Assembly: GCA_907163375.1 (NCBI GenBank)
Contig: CAJQUW010006363.1
Coordinates: 1,676,512 to 1,740,511, forward strand
From: Prostheceraeus crozeri
Taxonomy: Eukaryota > Platyhelminthes > Polycladida > Euryleptidae
Direction of reading: 5' to 3'
DNA: 64,000 nucleotides
The translations under genes were made by a program, and so were the position numbers. The notes below the pieces were generated by a model, which had not been told where the DNA came from, did no database searches, and saw only the letters and a program-made list of their open reading frames with translations. The stretch's first letter is position 1; every line of letters begins with the position of its first letter. Below, piece after piece: positions 52,836 to 63,289 of this stretch.

Positions 52836-54233
52836 TTAACTCTTCATTCGGAAATGGAGTGTAATACTTGTCACAGCATCTTTATGAAAAGGAATCAACG
52901 CACCAGCATCATCATAAATGGCAATATCAATTTGTGGGATGTAGTTTGATTTCAGCTTTGTATAATGCACTTTCTTGAAAGTATGCTCAGATAAAATACT
53001 GCAGCTTTTTGGCTGGTATGGTATCATTGCTAGCAATGGAGCTTCAACATCTCCCACACGTACATCTTCACCAATATTGGAATATATCTGAAAATAGTTA
53101 ATACGACGCGATAGCGACATGTCTGCGCTAGCTTTGGTTACAGTACCACTTTTAAAGATATTTTGATCAAAACCCAAAATGTCCATTAGAGTTTTATCCA
53201 TAATTAGTTCAATACCTTTTCCATTTATAGTGAGAGACAAAGTACCTTCTTTTTCAGAAAATGAAATATGTTGCTCATTAATCACTTCATTTAAATAATC
53301 TACAACCAATTTAACCGAAGTAATAATGCGAGGCATCAACACTCTTGTTTCATGTAAGAAACCACCAAAAGGCTCTACACACTTTCTGTATAAAGATACG
53401 GCCCATTCTGTATCAAATTGATTTGACCTTTCACATGGTAAATGTTGCATATCAGATTTTCCATGAACAGCTGCAGAACGATGTCGTAAGAACTGATGAA
53501 AATCTTTTGAACAAACTAATACTAGATCATCATCATTTAATTTGCTTATTGCAATATGATTAGATGATTTAATATAAGTCAATGTTGCCACTTGTTTGTC
53601 ATCAACTCGAAGGAGATAATTAAATTTCTTCAATAATGTTTCAGGAGTCATGTTTGTCTTTCTTGGCTTAATCACAATCTTCTTCACCAACGTCTTCTCA
53701 TTTCTTGGAATAAGATCTACATAATAAGCTTCCTCTCGATATATTAACTGTTTATGACCACTTATGTGGTAATTAACGTTAAAATTATCATAGCTTGTTA
53801 AGGCGCTAGCGAGGTAGCCTAAATCATTTCTTAAACTTGGACTTAAACCAACAATCCAATCTTTCTCAACTACATGATGTACATAATTATAATCATCATT
53901 GTGCGGAGTAAATTGGACAATATGTTTACACGCTTTATTCAAGAAATCATATATAAACTTTTTACATGATAAGAGATCTTTCTTTGGCCACTGTGGAATG
54001 TATACTCGGCACCCCTTTTCACATTGATAAGCAGCTGTACGCCTCATATTAATAGTCATCACCTCATGATCAAAAGTATAGACACAGTTGCTATAAACAA
54101 GTTGAGTGACACCCACTTCCCAATTCCCATTTAGCTGTTGTGCATGATCAATGGGAGTAGAAAAGAGTGCGGCTCGATTGCTAGTAAATCTCTTTGTAGC
54201 CGCATTGCTAAGCAAAATATGATAAAACGACAT
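52836..54233 (-). CDS. Penton-like/minor capsid protein A, right arm
   Basis: Counterpart of 37883-39280; 465 residues, open, differing by only one or so residue. Same WEVGVTQLVYSN and terminal TLHFRMKS signatures. Confidence 0.65.
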   Translation of the reverse strand: MSFYHILLSNAATKRFTSNRAALFSTPIDHAQQLNGNWEVGVTQLVYSNCVYTFDHEVMTINMRRTAAYQCEKGCRVYIPQWPKKDLLSCKKFIYDFLNKACKHIVQFTPHNDDYNYVHHVVEKDWIVGLSPSLRNDLGYLASALTSYDNFNVNYHISGHKQLIYREEAYYVDLIPRNEKTLVKKIVIKPRKTNMTPETLLKKFNYLLRVDDKQVATLTYIKSSNHIAISKLNDDDLVLVCSKDFHQFLRHRSAAVHGKSDMQHLPCERSNQFDTEWAVSLYRKCVEPFGGFLHETRVLMPRIITSVKLVVDYLNEVINEQHISFSEKEGTLSLTINGKGIELIMDKTLMDILGFDQNIFKSGTVTKASADMSLSRRINYFQIYSNIGEDVRVGDVEAPLLAMIPYQPKSCSILSEHTFKKVHYTKLKSNYIPQIDIAIYDDAGALIPFHKDAVTSITLHFRMKS

Positions 54234-54256
54234 TTTTATATTGCTAATCTGCAACT

Positions 54257-54625
54257 TTGCATAACATCATGAAGACTTGGATTTTGGACTCTCTACAATA
54301 TATCAGAGTTGATCGTGATGGAAACGTACATTTCAAAAATTCTCATGGTCATACATCAAGAGGAATTACATTAACATGGCGACAATTTGTCAACCTCAAT
54401 GATATCATGAGGGATTTGGAATATTTTGAAACATTAAGATTCATCTCCTTGGGTGATCAAGTTTGGCTTCAACATTACAGAAATGAAATTCAAATCTACC
54501 ATTCTCATTCCGCAAACTGTTTCTCATTTCGCAAATACAATTGGGAGAAGTATAGAAGATACATACATCGCTCCATCATGACATTTATTCGTCGTGAGTT
54601 CATCGCCCTACTATGCAAATCTTAA
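54257..54625 (+). CDS. PC4-like small protein, right arm
   Basis: Counterpart of 37491-37859; the 122-residue product is identical. First gene of the three-gene plus-strand group that ends with the TBP-like gene. Confidence 0.45.
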   Translation: MHNIMKTWILDSLQYIRVDRDGNVHFKNSHGHTSRGITLTWRQFVNLNDIMRDLEYFETLRFISLGDQVWLQHYRNEIQIYHSHSANCFSFRKYNWEKYRRYIHRSIMTFIRREFIALLCKS

Positions 54626-54647
54626 TCAGATATGATTACCACGCACC

Positions 54648-55298
54648 ATGAGTTGGAAATTAGATTCCCTACAACGTATTGAAACGGATCATGATCGAAA
54701 CGTCTATTTCAAAGATTCAACTGGAAATGTGAGAAGAGAGTTTGTTTTATCTTATCGTCATTTTCAATCTCTACATCATATCATGAAGGACTTGAAATAC
54801 TTCTATATGAAAAGACATTCACGTATTGGAAATCGCATCTGGCTGCGCGTCAACAATCGGCGAATTCAACTCTATCATTCCCAACTTCATACTAACTTCA
54901 CATTTCATCAAGGTAGTTGGGAAAAGTATAAAAGGAAGGTACATCGCTCAATTTACTCATTCTTTCATCATGAAGCGCCATCGCTACACCATCGTCAACA
55001 TTCTCCGTCGCTTCAGACTCTACACCAAAATCGATCTCACAACATTACGCCAACAGCTTCCAAACAGCAAGTATTACCCGGGCCGTCCTCAAATGTTAGT
55101 GGTGAAGATGAACAATTCACGGAATCTTCAACTCTTCCCAAATGGGACTGTACAGATTCTCGGCGCCCTTTCTCATTCATCGGCGCAGTCAATGCGCTTA
55201 GAGCTACAGAGACTACTACGTCGGATATGGAAGAGGGAGAGGTGTGTGATGTCGAATCTGACTGTGGACAATATGGTGATCTCTACTCAATTGAGTGA
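54648..55298 (+). CDS. PC4-like domain protein with overprinted acidic tail, right arm
   Basis: Counterpart of 36819-37484, here starting at MSWKLDSLQRIE (216 residues). Its last 330 bases overlap the TBP-like gene in another frame, as in the left arm. Both frames are open in both arms. Confidence 0.45.
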   Translation: MSWKLDSLQRIETDHDRNVYFKDSTGNVRREFVLSYRHFQSLHHIMKDLKYFYMKRHSRIGNRIWLRVNNRRIQLYHSQLHTNFTFHQGSWEKYKRKVHRSIYSFFHHEAPSLHHRQHSPSLQTLHQNRSHNITPTASKQQVLPGPSSNVSGEDEQFTESSTLPKWDCTDSRRPFSFIGAVNALRATETTTSDMEEGEVCDVESDCGQYGDLYSIE

Positions 55299-55509
55299 CA
55301 GTCTATCATTTTTGAAGATTCGTACCAGCAGTTACAGTTTGTGTTATGAACCCGAACTTTTTCCTGCAGCTCTCATTAGTTGTTGGTTGCCTGTGCATGT
55401 GGCAATCTTTCATAATAGTAAAGTGATCATTACTGGACTAAAATCTCATGAACAAGCAAATATGATCCTAGACTATCTCATTGAGTATGTACGTACCAGC
55501 GGATTGTAA
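54970..55509 (+). CDS. TATA-binding-protein-like protein, right arm
   Basis: Counterpart of 36602-37147, starting MKRHRYTIVNIL; 179 residues. Both TBP repeats and the YEPELFP signature are present. The extreme C-terminus differs slightly from the left copy, after the end of the recognisable fold. It is convergent with the protease gene. Confidence 0.8.
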   Translation: MKRHRYTIVNILRRFRLYTKIDLTTLRQQLPNSKYYPGRPQMLVVKMNNSRNLQLFPNGTVQILGALSHSSAQSMRLELQRLLRRIWKRERCVMSNLTVDNMVISTQLSDSLSFLKIRTSSYSLCYEPELFPAALISCWLPVHVAIFHNSKVIITGLKSHEQANMILDYLIEYVRTSGL

Positions 55510-55540
55510 AATAAAAAACAATTTTTCCAACATGATGTTT

Positions 55541-56002
55541 TTATTTCAAATCATGATAGAACTTACAAATCATTTTTTCATTAGAGGATGGATTACATGA
55601 AAAGTTTTGAATAACAGATGCAAATCGAGATACATGTAAACGTTTTAAGATGAAGTACAGTACAAAAGCACCACACGTTGATGAAAGTGGATGTTGTAGT
55701 ATGCGTTCATTTCGCTGATATTGACGCGTATGTTTTCTCAACCACTGCTGTGTTGGTATATTTGGAGGTTGAGCAAGAGAGTCAAATAGTTCACCACGTC
55801 GGTCTTCTCCAATAAAGATCGCTTTCCAATGCTCACCGCCTAAATTCTGTGAATGAGTGTTTAGCACAATAAAGATGGGATAGTGATTTACTGCAGGTGG
55901 TAAGGTATCGAGTGAATAGACATTATCGAAAGCTTTCAACGTCGCTTCGTCTGCATTACGCTGCACTTTAGTCTTAATATCGTCAGCAGTCAACCAACTC
56001 AT
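55541..56002 (-). CDS. Adenain-like cysteine protease, right arm
   Basis: Counterpart of 36114-36575; 153 residues, whole, with GEHWKAIF and HPLSSTCGAF motifs. Three substitutions or so separate the copies. Confidence 0.9.
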   Translation of the reverse strand: MSWLTADDIKTKVQRNADEATLKAFDNVYSLDTLPPAVNHYPIFIVLNTHSQNLGGEHWKAIFIGEDRRGELFDSLAQPPNIPTQQWLRKHTRQYQRNERILQHPLSSTCGAFVLYFILKRLHVSRFASVIQNFSCNPSSNEKMICKFYHDLK

Positions 56003-57279
56003 TAACGATTATACTGAAGAATCACGTCACGATACTTTGTAATTTCAATATTTGAATCGAAGACTGCATAAATTAATACATTGATCGTCTCAGGTAGTGT
56101 TCTTTTGAACGTCAAATCCAAACGAATATTATGAGGCACGTTCGCTTGACGATAGGGTGCACTAATATCGCTGTCAGCAGTCAAATCAAATGCATAAATA
56201 GTATATCCACTCTTAAACTCTTTCATAGTCAGTCCGTTGGTATCATCCGTATTGTAAAAGCCAAAGACATCCATAAAATCAACATAACTGCGCATAAATT
56301 GATCCGAAGCAAAATCTGGTTTGTAGGGTGGACCAGGATGACTCACACCATTAACACGTAAAGCAATTTCACTTAACTGATTGTGTTTAAAATTGAAAGG
56401 ATTCTTCTTTATATTACCATTAAATGCATCATTTTCAACCATTGCCACCATGAGGAGCTTCGGTGCTTCCGATGGAAAGAGGCCATCTTTCATGAAACTC
56501 TTTTGATCTTTCGGAATTGTAAAGGTGAGAAGCTTTGTATGCTGAACGGGGTAAATGGCATTTTGGCGGTTAAGACCTTCAGCATGCCCTCTAATGACAC
56601 TTGGATTCGGTACTACTCGACGAATGTAAAGTGCAATATCTTCCACATGAATTCTAAAATTGTCAACTTTAGCAAATGCATTCAGCGCAAATTCAGGCTT
56701 ATTCAATGTCAGCTTGAGTCGCATGCTGGTATTACAGAGTAAAAACTTTGACTGTCTAAAGAAGTCTAAATTCAGCGGACCATATAGCTGACATACTCTA
56801 CTATCTTTAATCATAGCAGATCGCTTTACAAAGCCACTGTTTGTTTCAACATCAAATTTTCCTGCTTCATCTCTGTACCATCCCATGGCTTCCATATGAC
56901 TTTTTTGTGCTGCTGGATGAAACTGTGATACATGATTGAAATATGATTTATAGGGATAATCGCTTTGACCACCTTCCACCTGCTGCTCTCCAATCGTTAG
57001 AGAAACATCGCGAAGTAATGTAGTCAATGGTAAATTGTTCAGTCCAACTTTATGTGCATCGTCAATAGCAGTTCCATCTGCTTGCTGAATTCTAAACCTC
57101 AAATCAAGCATCGCATAACTCAAATCTATGTAGTCATCACTACCACCAGGAATAACAAATTCAATGGGGCCAGCATTCTCAGCTGTTCGAGGATGATAAT
57201 CTACAATACTTGAACTAAGAATATCTGTCTGTATGGCTTGTTGATCGAACAAACAAAAACCGGAAGTTTTACACTCCAT
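56002..57279 (-). CDS. Double-jelly-roll major capsid protein, right arm (looks whole)
   Basis: The frame is open for 425 residues. Landmarks are DYIDLSYAMLDLRFRIQQ (residues about 49-66), TTLLRDVSLTIGEQQVEGG, YGPLNLDFFRQSKFLLCN and YRDVILQYNR at the end. It belongs to the hexon-like major capsid protein of Polintons, which forms pseudo-hexameric trimers on the virion surface. The stop overlaps the protease ATG by one base and the minor capsid gene lies two bases upstream. Confidence 0.85.
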   Translation of the reverse strand: MECKTSGFCLFDQQAIQTDILSSSIVDYHPRTAENAGPIEFVIPGGSDDYIDLSYAMLDLRFRIQQADGTAIDDAHKVGLNNLPLTTLLRDVSLTIGEQQVEGGQSDYPYKSYFNHVSQFHPAAQKSHMEAMGWYRDEAGKFDVETNSGFVKRSAMIKDSRVCQLYGPLNLDFFRQSKFLLCNTSMRLKLTLNKPEFALNAFAKVDNFRIHVEDIALYIRRVVPNPSVIRGHAEGLNRQNAIYPVQHTKLLTFTIPKDQKSFMKDGLFPSEAPKLLMVAMVENDAFNGNIKKNPFNFKHNQLSEIALRVNGVSHPGPPYKPDFASDQFMRSYVDFMDVFGFYNTDDTNGLTMKEFKSGYTIYAFDLTADSDISAPYRQANVPHNIRLDLTFKRTLPETINVLIYAVFDSNIEITKYRDVILQYNR

Positions 57280-57281
57280 GA

Positions 57282-57737
57282 TTAGAAGTTATAGCAGCGT
57301 CGTCGTTTAGCGCCTGATGAATGATTAGAGCCTCTGCGACGTTTGCGTGAATGCCTTTTGACTGAAGATCGCACCTTACCAGCTCCGCGATGTTTCCTCC
57401 TTCCTTTTCTCATTCGTTTAGGTGATTTCTTTCCTTGAGTAACACCAGCAATGGTCTGCTTCAATGTTTTTAAACCGCGTTCCTTCCCACGATTCAACAA
57501 ACTGCTCTTAAAACTTCTACCTCTGGAAAGATCACTAGCAACATCACCAGCAAAGCCAACGGCATTACTTAAAACATTTCGTTTTAAAGATCTACCGACA
57601 TTGGATATGAGAGGTGCTACAACAGATTTCAGTGCACCAAGTATGCTACCTCCACGTTGGCGGCGAGCACCGATGTAAATTTGTCCTCCACCACTTACGT
57701 AGGAGGGTCGTGAATAAAATGAGGCAGTTGGATTCAT
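57282..57737 (-). CDS. Basic minor capsid protein, right arm
   Basis: Counterpart of 34380-34835; 151 residues, whole, with the same Gly-rich start and Lys/Arg-rich end. Confidence 0.65.
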   Translation of the reverse strand: MNPTASFYSRPSYVSGGGQIYIGARRQRGGSILGALKSVVAPLISNVGRSLKRNVLSNAVGFAGDVASDLSRGRSFKSSLLNRGKERGLKTLKQTIAGVTQGKKSPKRMRKGRRKHRGAGKVRSSVKRHSRKRRRGSNHSSGAKRRRCYNF

Positions 57738-57778
57738 AGCTCAAACCCTAAACATTGTTAGTTACAACTTTGCATGAA

Positions 57779-58999
57779 TCACTGTCGATCACTTAGATGA
57801 AAGATGTCGGCACGACGCATCCAAGAGTTCATACTTGAAGGATAACCAGTCCATTTAACAAGACACCATTCTTCACCTTGCCGTTTTTTACATCGAATGA
57901 TTTTCTCTACCAAATATGTTTCACTTTCAGTGACTACCTCAATCTCATCGCGGTAAAAGCTACCCTCAATTTCTTCATTATCGTAATCTTTCAACTTGTA
58001 GGTGGTCGGAGAGTCTTTTTGATTAATCCTTGATACTGTAAATACCTCCTCTGTCCAATTCGGGAGGTACCCTTTAGCAAAAACACTTTTCACTTTTGAG
58101 ATACGAACTTTATCGCCAATTTTCACATCACTTTTCACATGAGTGCGTTTACGTTGGAATGATTCGCGCACTTTATCTACATTGTCAGCATTTACATCTA
58201 CTGGTCTGAGTCCAATAGAACGATGGATAGAGTGATTGTAGGCATGGAGTGTATCTTGTAGAACCTTTGTCCAATTTTGTGTCAAGTTGGCAGTAAAATG
58301 TCGCCACAAACGATTTTTTAATGTGCGATTAAAACGTTCAACGAGTGCAGCTTTATAAGCGCTCTTTACACTAAACAACTCAATGTCATGCCTCTCAAAT
58401 AATCTTGTCACATGCTGATTTTCAAACTCTTTTCCTTGATCACTCTGAATTCTTTTTGGAATGCGACCTTCTCGAAAAATTGTTTGGAATGCTTTTGCTA
58501 CTCCTTTCCCTTCTTTAGTTTTTAAAGGTTGAGCCCACGCATAACGCGAGAAAATATCAATGACGGTTAAAATAAAATTATTGCCCGAGTTATGTTTTGA
58601 AATGGAGGCAACATCGCACAAATCTGCTTGCCACTGTTCATCGATGTCATGAACAATATAATGGCGGGTGCGGTACTTCTTTTTCGCTTGTTTGTGGAGT
58701 GTATAGGTAGCCTGACCCTTTAACCATCGTTTCACTTGTGATTGTGGAAGACCACTCGCTTTTGATAATTTCTTGATAGATGCAAATCCTGCCGGATGTT
58801 TTACATCATAATAGATTGACTTCAAACGTTCAGTCGATGACGGCTGACTCTTTTTCCTCCTTCTCATCTTTTTGTTTTCTTGCCTTTCTACATTTACAAC
58901 AACTGCAGCATTTAGCTTTAGCGGTTTTGCGATCGTGTTCACATTGCTTAGGGGTTTCATTATGAGAGCTGGCGCAGCAAGTGCAAGTGACAACGACAT
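57779..58999 (-). CDS. Retroviral-type integrase with chromodomain, right arm
   Basis: Counterpart of 33118-34338; 406 residues open, nearly identical. DDE motifs and the C-terminal chromodomain are all present. Confidence 0.9.
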   Translation of the reverse strand: MSLSLALAAPALIMKPLSNVNTIAKPLKLNAAVVVNVERQENKKMRRRKKSQPSSTERLKSIYYDVKHPAGFASIKKLSKASGLPQSQVKRWLKGQATYTLHKQAKKKYRTRHYIVHDIDEQWQADLCDVASISKHNSGNNFILTVIDIFSRYAWAQPLKTKEGKGVAKAFQTIFREGRIPKRIQSDQGKEFENQHVTRLFERHDIELFSVKSAYKAALVERFNRTLKNRLWRHFTANLTQNWTKVLQDTLHAYNHSIHRSIGLRPVDVNADNVDKVRESFQRKRTHVKSDVKIGDKVRISKVKSVFAKGYLPNWTEEVFTVSRINQKDSPTTYKLKDYDNEEIEGSFYRDEIEVVTESETYLVEKIIRCKKRQGEEWCLVKWTGYPSSMNSWMRRADIFHLSDRQ

Positions 59000-59045
59000 T
59001 CACCTCTGGCGGCTCATTACATGGCAAGCAACACATCTGCTTCAT
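58830..59045 (-). CDS. Cysteine-rich small ORF overlapping the integrase, right arm
   Basis: Counterpart of 33072-33287; open for 71 residues here too. Confidence 0.35.
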   Translation of the reverse strand: MKQMCCLPCNEPPEVNVVVTCTCCASSHNETPKQCEHDRKTAKAKCCSCCKCRKARKQKDEKEEKESAVID

Positions 59046-59046
59046 A

Positions 59047-59739
59047 TTAATAGTCTGAGAACATGTATTTCCTAGGAGGAGCTGTTTTACGTTTTCCTTT
59101 TACCAGTTTTAGTGGCGATACAGATCTACGTCGAGTTCTTCCCCTTGTTTGCTTAGTGAGTGTGGGAGGGGATGTAGCAGGTGACGTCTTAAACCAATTT
59201 GTTGGCATTTTCATCGCCTGAAGCATTGGAGTAGTAGCCACTGTTGAATCAAGTTCTTTCAATGTCTCATTATTTAAAGCAAATTTTGGCACATTATGCT
59301 TTTTCAATAGTTTAAGAAAGTATGACCAACCAGGTGGAACATAGCCCTGACGGCGCTTTCTACGTGTCGCATACTGAATCAAGTCTTCATAACGTGAAGC
59401 ATCAATCACTTTATTTTCATCTGTAATGATTTCTCCTCTATCATTTACATTGAGATGGGGTTCAATACTGTTGAAAAGAGATATGGCATGTGCGCGAGAT
59501 GCTAAAGGTGTAGCAGTCGATACAGAGTCACGCATCTTATTCTTCAAGTTTTTCAATTGCTCAACAGTTTCCGATTGTAATAATACAGCACGATGTGGAT
59601 CTTTGATGTGAACATTTTGCTGATAATCTATTTCTTTCCTATACATTTGATTTGCAAGAGGTTGCTTTACTTGCTGCATGGCAGTCAATTGTACATATTC
59701 ATCCTGAGGAATAACAATCATGCGAGAATAAGAACTCAT
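59047..59739 (-). CDS. Conserved Polinton protein with basic tail, right arm
   Basis: Counterpart of 32378-33070; 230 residues, identical as far as can be read. Confidence 0.6.
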   Translation of the reverse strand: MSSYSRMIVIPQDEYVQLTAMQQVKQPLANQMYRKEIDYQQNVHIKDPHRAVLLQSETVEQLKNLKNKMRDSVSTATPLASRAHAISLFNSIEPHLNVNDRGEIITDENKVIDASRYEDLIQYATRRKRRQGYVPPGWSYFLKLLKKHNVPKFALNNETLKELDSTVATTPMLQAMKMPTNWFKTSPATSPPTLTKQTRGRTRRRSVSPLKLVKGKRKTAPPRKYMFSDY

Positions 59740-60354
59740 AGTTTGTAGATAATCATGGGAGTTTTCAAAATATCACTTCGAAATCTAAATTCTTCCGGAC
59801 ACTCTTGCGTAAAGTCAATGAATAAGTAACCGTATGGTTTTTCAGTAGCTGCTTGAAAAATTTCAATTAAGGCTTTTGATCCTCTGGGTGCAACTTGTCG
59901 CGCTAAAATTTCAAATTGACTTTTATCTCGCGGATTCTTGAAAATAGCATAATAGTGTGTATTCAGGTTTCGTGTACGAGCTTCTTTTCCATCAGGAAAC
60001 AAATTTTGTGTAATATAGATGATAAAACACCTTTTATGGTGTGCTGCGCGAGTGAACATATCTGTAACATCTTTTGAATTCTTACTTTCTTTTAATAAAT
60101 CATCCAATACAACAACATCATTAGACTGAAGTTTATCCACTGGAATAATTCCTTCATGTCGAATAAAGTTGCGACTTTGCAATTCCTGAAACAGCGACGG
60201 TTGATAAATACCATAACACCAAATCACTCGATTGATAGGTTCCTTAAACAACTCCCTTCTTTTATCCAATAAATTCAGCGTGAAAACAGTTTTTACCTGC
60301 ATGAGATGGACCTGATACAGTCAGAACTTTATCACATTGAAGTCTGAAATCCAT
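59736..60354 (-). pseudogene. Packaging ATPase, right arm (broken, one break)
   Basis: Counterpart of 31764-32381. The family is clear from the region after Walker A, including DVVVLDDLL. The left copy looks whole. Confidence 0.8.
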
Positions 60355-60385
60355 TTTATTACTTTGAGACTCAACATTTGCATAA

Positions 60386-60742
60386 TTAACGCTTAGAGCC
60401 AAAGATATTTCCCAATAGGTTGCCCACGGCAGGAGCTATCATTGGAAGTATTGCTGAAAGGAAACCGCCCTTTTGTGTTAGAGTTTTCCTCTTTCTTTGA
60501 AGGGCGACTTTAGGATTGGAGATGAAACGCAATTTCGTAGCATATCGCTTAAGTAACTTTCGTTGTTTTGGCGCTAATTTCTTCGTCCTCAACTTCCTCA
60601 CATGAGAAATAATTTCACAAATGAATTTATCGTTAGCATGTCGTATAGCATTGTATCGCTGATTTGCTTTCATTCGTCGGAGAGCTTGAATGGCTGAAGA
60701 AAACTTTTGACTTTTACGTTTCGTCATTTTACGTTTCGCCAT
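60386..60742 (-). CDS. Small basic virion protein, right arm
   Basis: Counterpart of 31376-31732; 118 residues, whole and identical. Confidence 0.65.
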   Translation of the reverse strand: MAKRKMTKRKSQKFSSAIQALRRMKANQRYNAIRHANDKFICEIISHVRKLRTKKLAPKQRKLLKRYATKLRFISNPKVALQRKRKTLTQKGGFLSAILPMIAPAVGNLLGNIFGSKR

Positions 60743-60793
60743 TTTCCGTGTTAGTCTTTGCTAAAACCTATCTTTACCACATTTGCATAGGTA

Positions 60794-61119
60794 CTAACTA
60801 TTGCGACATAAGTGACACTCGAAATGAGCAATGTCACAGTGGTTACATTGGCAAAGTTGAATGCAATTACGTATGAAACAGCGTTGACAAAAAAGCATGC
60901 TTACATCTCTTGAAGATGCGCTTTTCATTTCCATCCTTTCGCTTACATACATCGCAACACATAGTTTCACCGTTACTGATGTCTATAGCAAGTCTTTTTG
61001 AAGATATGAATTTGCTAGCCTTTTCTAAATAATAGACGCATGTACAGAAGGAATATACTTCGAGAGTGAGCAGACATAGCTCGAAAAACCAGTTGTGCTA
61101 CAATCAAGTACCACTGCAT
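60794..61119 (-). pseudogene. Membrane-anchored RING-like protein, right arm (broken, about one break)
   Basis: Counterpart of 31001-31324. The cysteine clusters are recognisable but the frame is broken in this arm. Confidence 0.5.
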
Positions 61120-61121
61120 TT

Positions 61122-61532
61122 TCAATTTTTCTTTATGGAAAGTTGAATGTGAATATCTGAAATCGCTTCAATCACTAGACTGCTACCATGATGGTTAAAT
61201 GCGTTAAGACGTTCAGCAATTTTTATCATATGTCTTTTAAAAAATTCTTGGGGGTGATCTACCACTTCCATTGAATAAGAAGCAAAATGGAAAGAGCGAC
61301 TTTCCACCTCTTCCTTTCCAAAATGACTAAACTTAATTTTCGCAACTAATCGCGCCATGATAATGCTATCAGAGAATGTATTCATTAACTCTAGAAATAG
61401 AGTGCTAGCATCATCGACCACTGCTTCGATGTCGGTCTCATCTTTATGAAAATTTTATCACATAATCTTGAACAGCTCCTTTTAAACTTTGCCTATGAAA
61501 ACGTAATGTTCCGCAGTCGTTTGAGAAAGACA
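61122..61532 (-). pseudogene. Conserved small Polinton protein, right arm (broken, one break)
   Basis: Counterpart of 30588-30998. The last 99 residues are open and match the left copy. Confidence 0.5.
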
Positions 61533-61621
61533 TGATCGCCCTTTATCTAACCCATCCATTGCATGAAAACAACAACTCTTCTCATAGTAACATTTATTGA
61601 ATAATGGTAACCAAGCATGCA

Positions 61622-62152
61622 TTATAAATCAATGGTTTGAAAGAGATAAAATAGATACAGCTGGTAACTATCATACAGCGAGCAATGATAACCATACAGG
61701 ACTTTGGCAGTGTTGAGGTAAGGAGGAAAGAAGCATTGGTTATGAACGTAGCTACTACAACGAACAGACAAAATAGGAACACACAAATCCTTAAAACGTT
61801 TTGTGACTTCATGATAATGTTGATTCACTCTACTATCCCAAGGTGGGAGCAAAATATCATCAATGATTAGATTGGGAAATACTTTCCTCTCCTTACCAGG
61901 ATTATTACAAAAGATGCGTATAACATTGAAAGCAGCTAACCATCGTTTAAAGTCAATAAGAAGAGCACTCTCACAAGAAAAGCCATAGTCTTGCAAATAT
62001 TTCAGATTAAGTCCATGAATGTGTTTTCTCGCCCATTGATCAACATTGGGATCGCAGTTGGCATGTTGATGATAGACACTAACAATCTGATATGTCCAAT
62101 TGTTCATAGCAATAGCACTGAGCTCCTGTACAGGTTCACCCTCACAATCCAT
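61622..62152 (-). CDS. DEDDh-type exonuclease-like protein, right arm
   Basis: Counterpart of 29970-30500; 176 residues, whole and identical, with MDCEGEPVQEL and HCSLYDS motifs. Confidence 0.5.
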   Translation of the reverse strand: MDCEGEPVQELSAIAMNNWTYQIVSVYHQHANCDPNVDQWARKHIHGLNLKYLQDYGFSCESALLIDFKRWLAAFNVIRIFCNNPGKERKVFPNLIIDDILLPPWDSRVNQHYHEVTKRFKDLCVPILSVRCSSYVHNQCFFPPYLNTAKVLYGYHCSLYDSYQLYLFYLFQTIDL

Positions 62153-62204
62153 AAAAATGATGATAGAAGCCTAAAACGGAAATTTACACATCTAAGGAAA
62201 CGTT

Positions 62205-62406
62205 CTATAACATATTACAAAATGAAGAATTACATCGATGCTTTTCACGACAAAATACACAAATGATATGATGGCAAACGAAGAAGTAAAATGTATCTAA
62301 TAAGACCACGTCTACGACACTCAAAGCACATAAGCGAATTGTCATAGGGTAGAGTTAGGAAAGGACTAGCAATTCTCCTTCTTTGATTTGCGTTTTGATG
62401 TAGCAT
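62205..62406 (-). pseudogene. Small RING-like zinc protein, right arm (broken, about one break)
   Basis: Counterpart of 29717-29917. CFECRRR is readable; the second half of the motif is no longer in the same frame. Confidence 0.4.
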
Positions 62407-63141
62407 TCTTCTCCGACTTGCGCTTCGTACCACTGCTGTTAAGGATTTGATCAATTATGTCGTCCACGTTGGGTGGTTTCGGAATATATAGGATGGATTC
62501 CATATGCATGGAGAGAGAGGCTATTTTATTATCCTTGTGTCGACCATAATATAGCCCATTCACTTTGAAAAGGATATCCCAAGTACCTTCTCCGAGCTCA
62601 TCACATCTGATGGGTATTGAATGATCTCCCTCCTTCTTATAGTAAGTACACCAATGTGATACCGGTAGGCAAATGTGATTACCATCCCAAATCTTTCTAT
62701 AGGGAGTATCCTTGTCATCTCTCGCCTTCCACTCTTGAGCAAGAGGAGTAGGAATGTCCATATTTAATGTCACGTACTCCTCAATAATATCAAGTTGGTG
62801 GCGAATGTACGGACTCACGGGGATCAGTATGTAGTCCCCATACTGATTGTGCATTATCTTGACATCCGTGGAAGGGAGCATTCCCGTTTGGAGTACTACG
62901 CTATGATCATCATAACGCAAGGCTTGTTTAAATTTACGCTGTAGCGGTGTAGGATTATGTACCTTGGATGTTTCTTCCACTGGCCTCAGTTGTAGATGAT
63001 CTGACCGTAGCGAACCTTGTAACGTTTGACCGCCATTTTGTCCTACTAGTGCAGCAGATGGAGTAGATGCCTGAAAATGAAAAAAGATTGTATTAAGTTT
63101 ACGTTCAAGGGAGGAGAGGGAGGGAAGTAGCGACTTACCAT
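62366..63141 (-). CDS. Polinton accessory protein 1 (spliced), right arm
   Basis: Counterpart of 28982-29757: AUG-only exon at 63141-63139, intron, main exon 63070-62366. The product matches the left copy. The promoter module is also kept, mirrored upstream. Confidence 0.6.
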
Positions 63142-63289
63142 TTTAGTTGGATAATAGAACAGGGAACTAGAGAGAGAAAATGTGCGTCCGTCACTCGTGT
63201 GATTCAACGATGGAATGATTCTCACTGTGGAAGGCTCGCTATTTATAAAGAAATGCTTGATTCTCATTGGATGATGATCCTCATTGGAC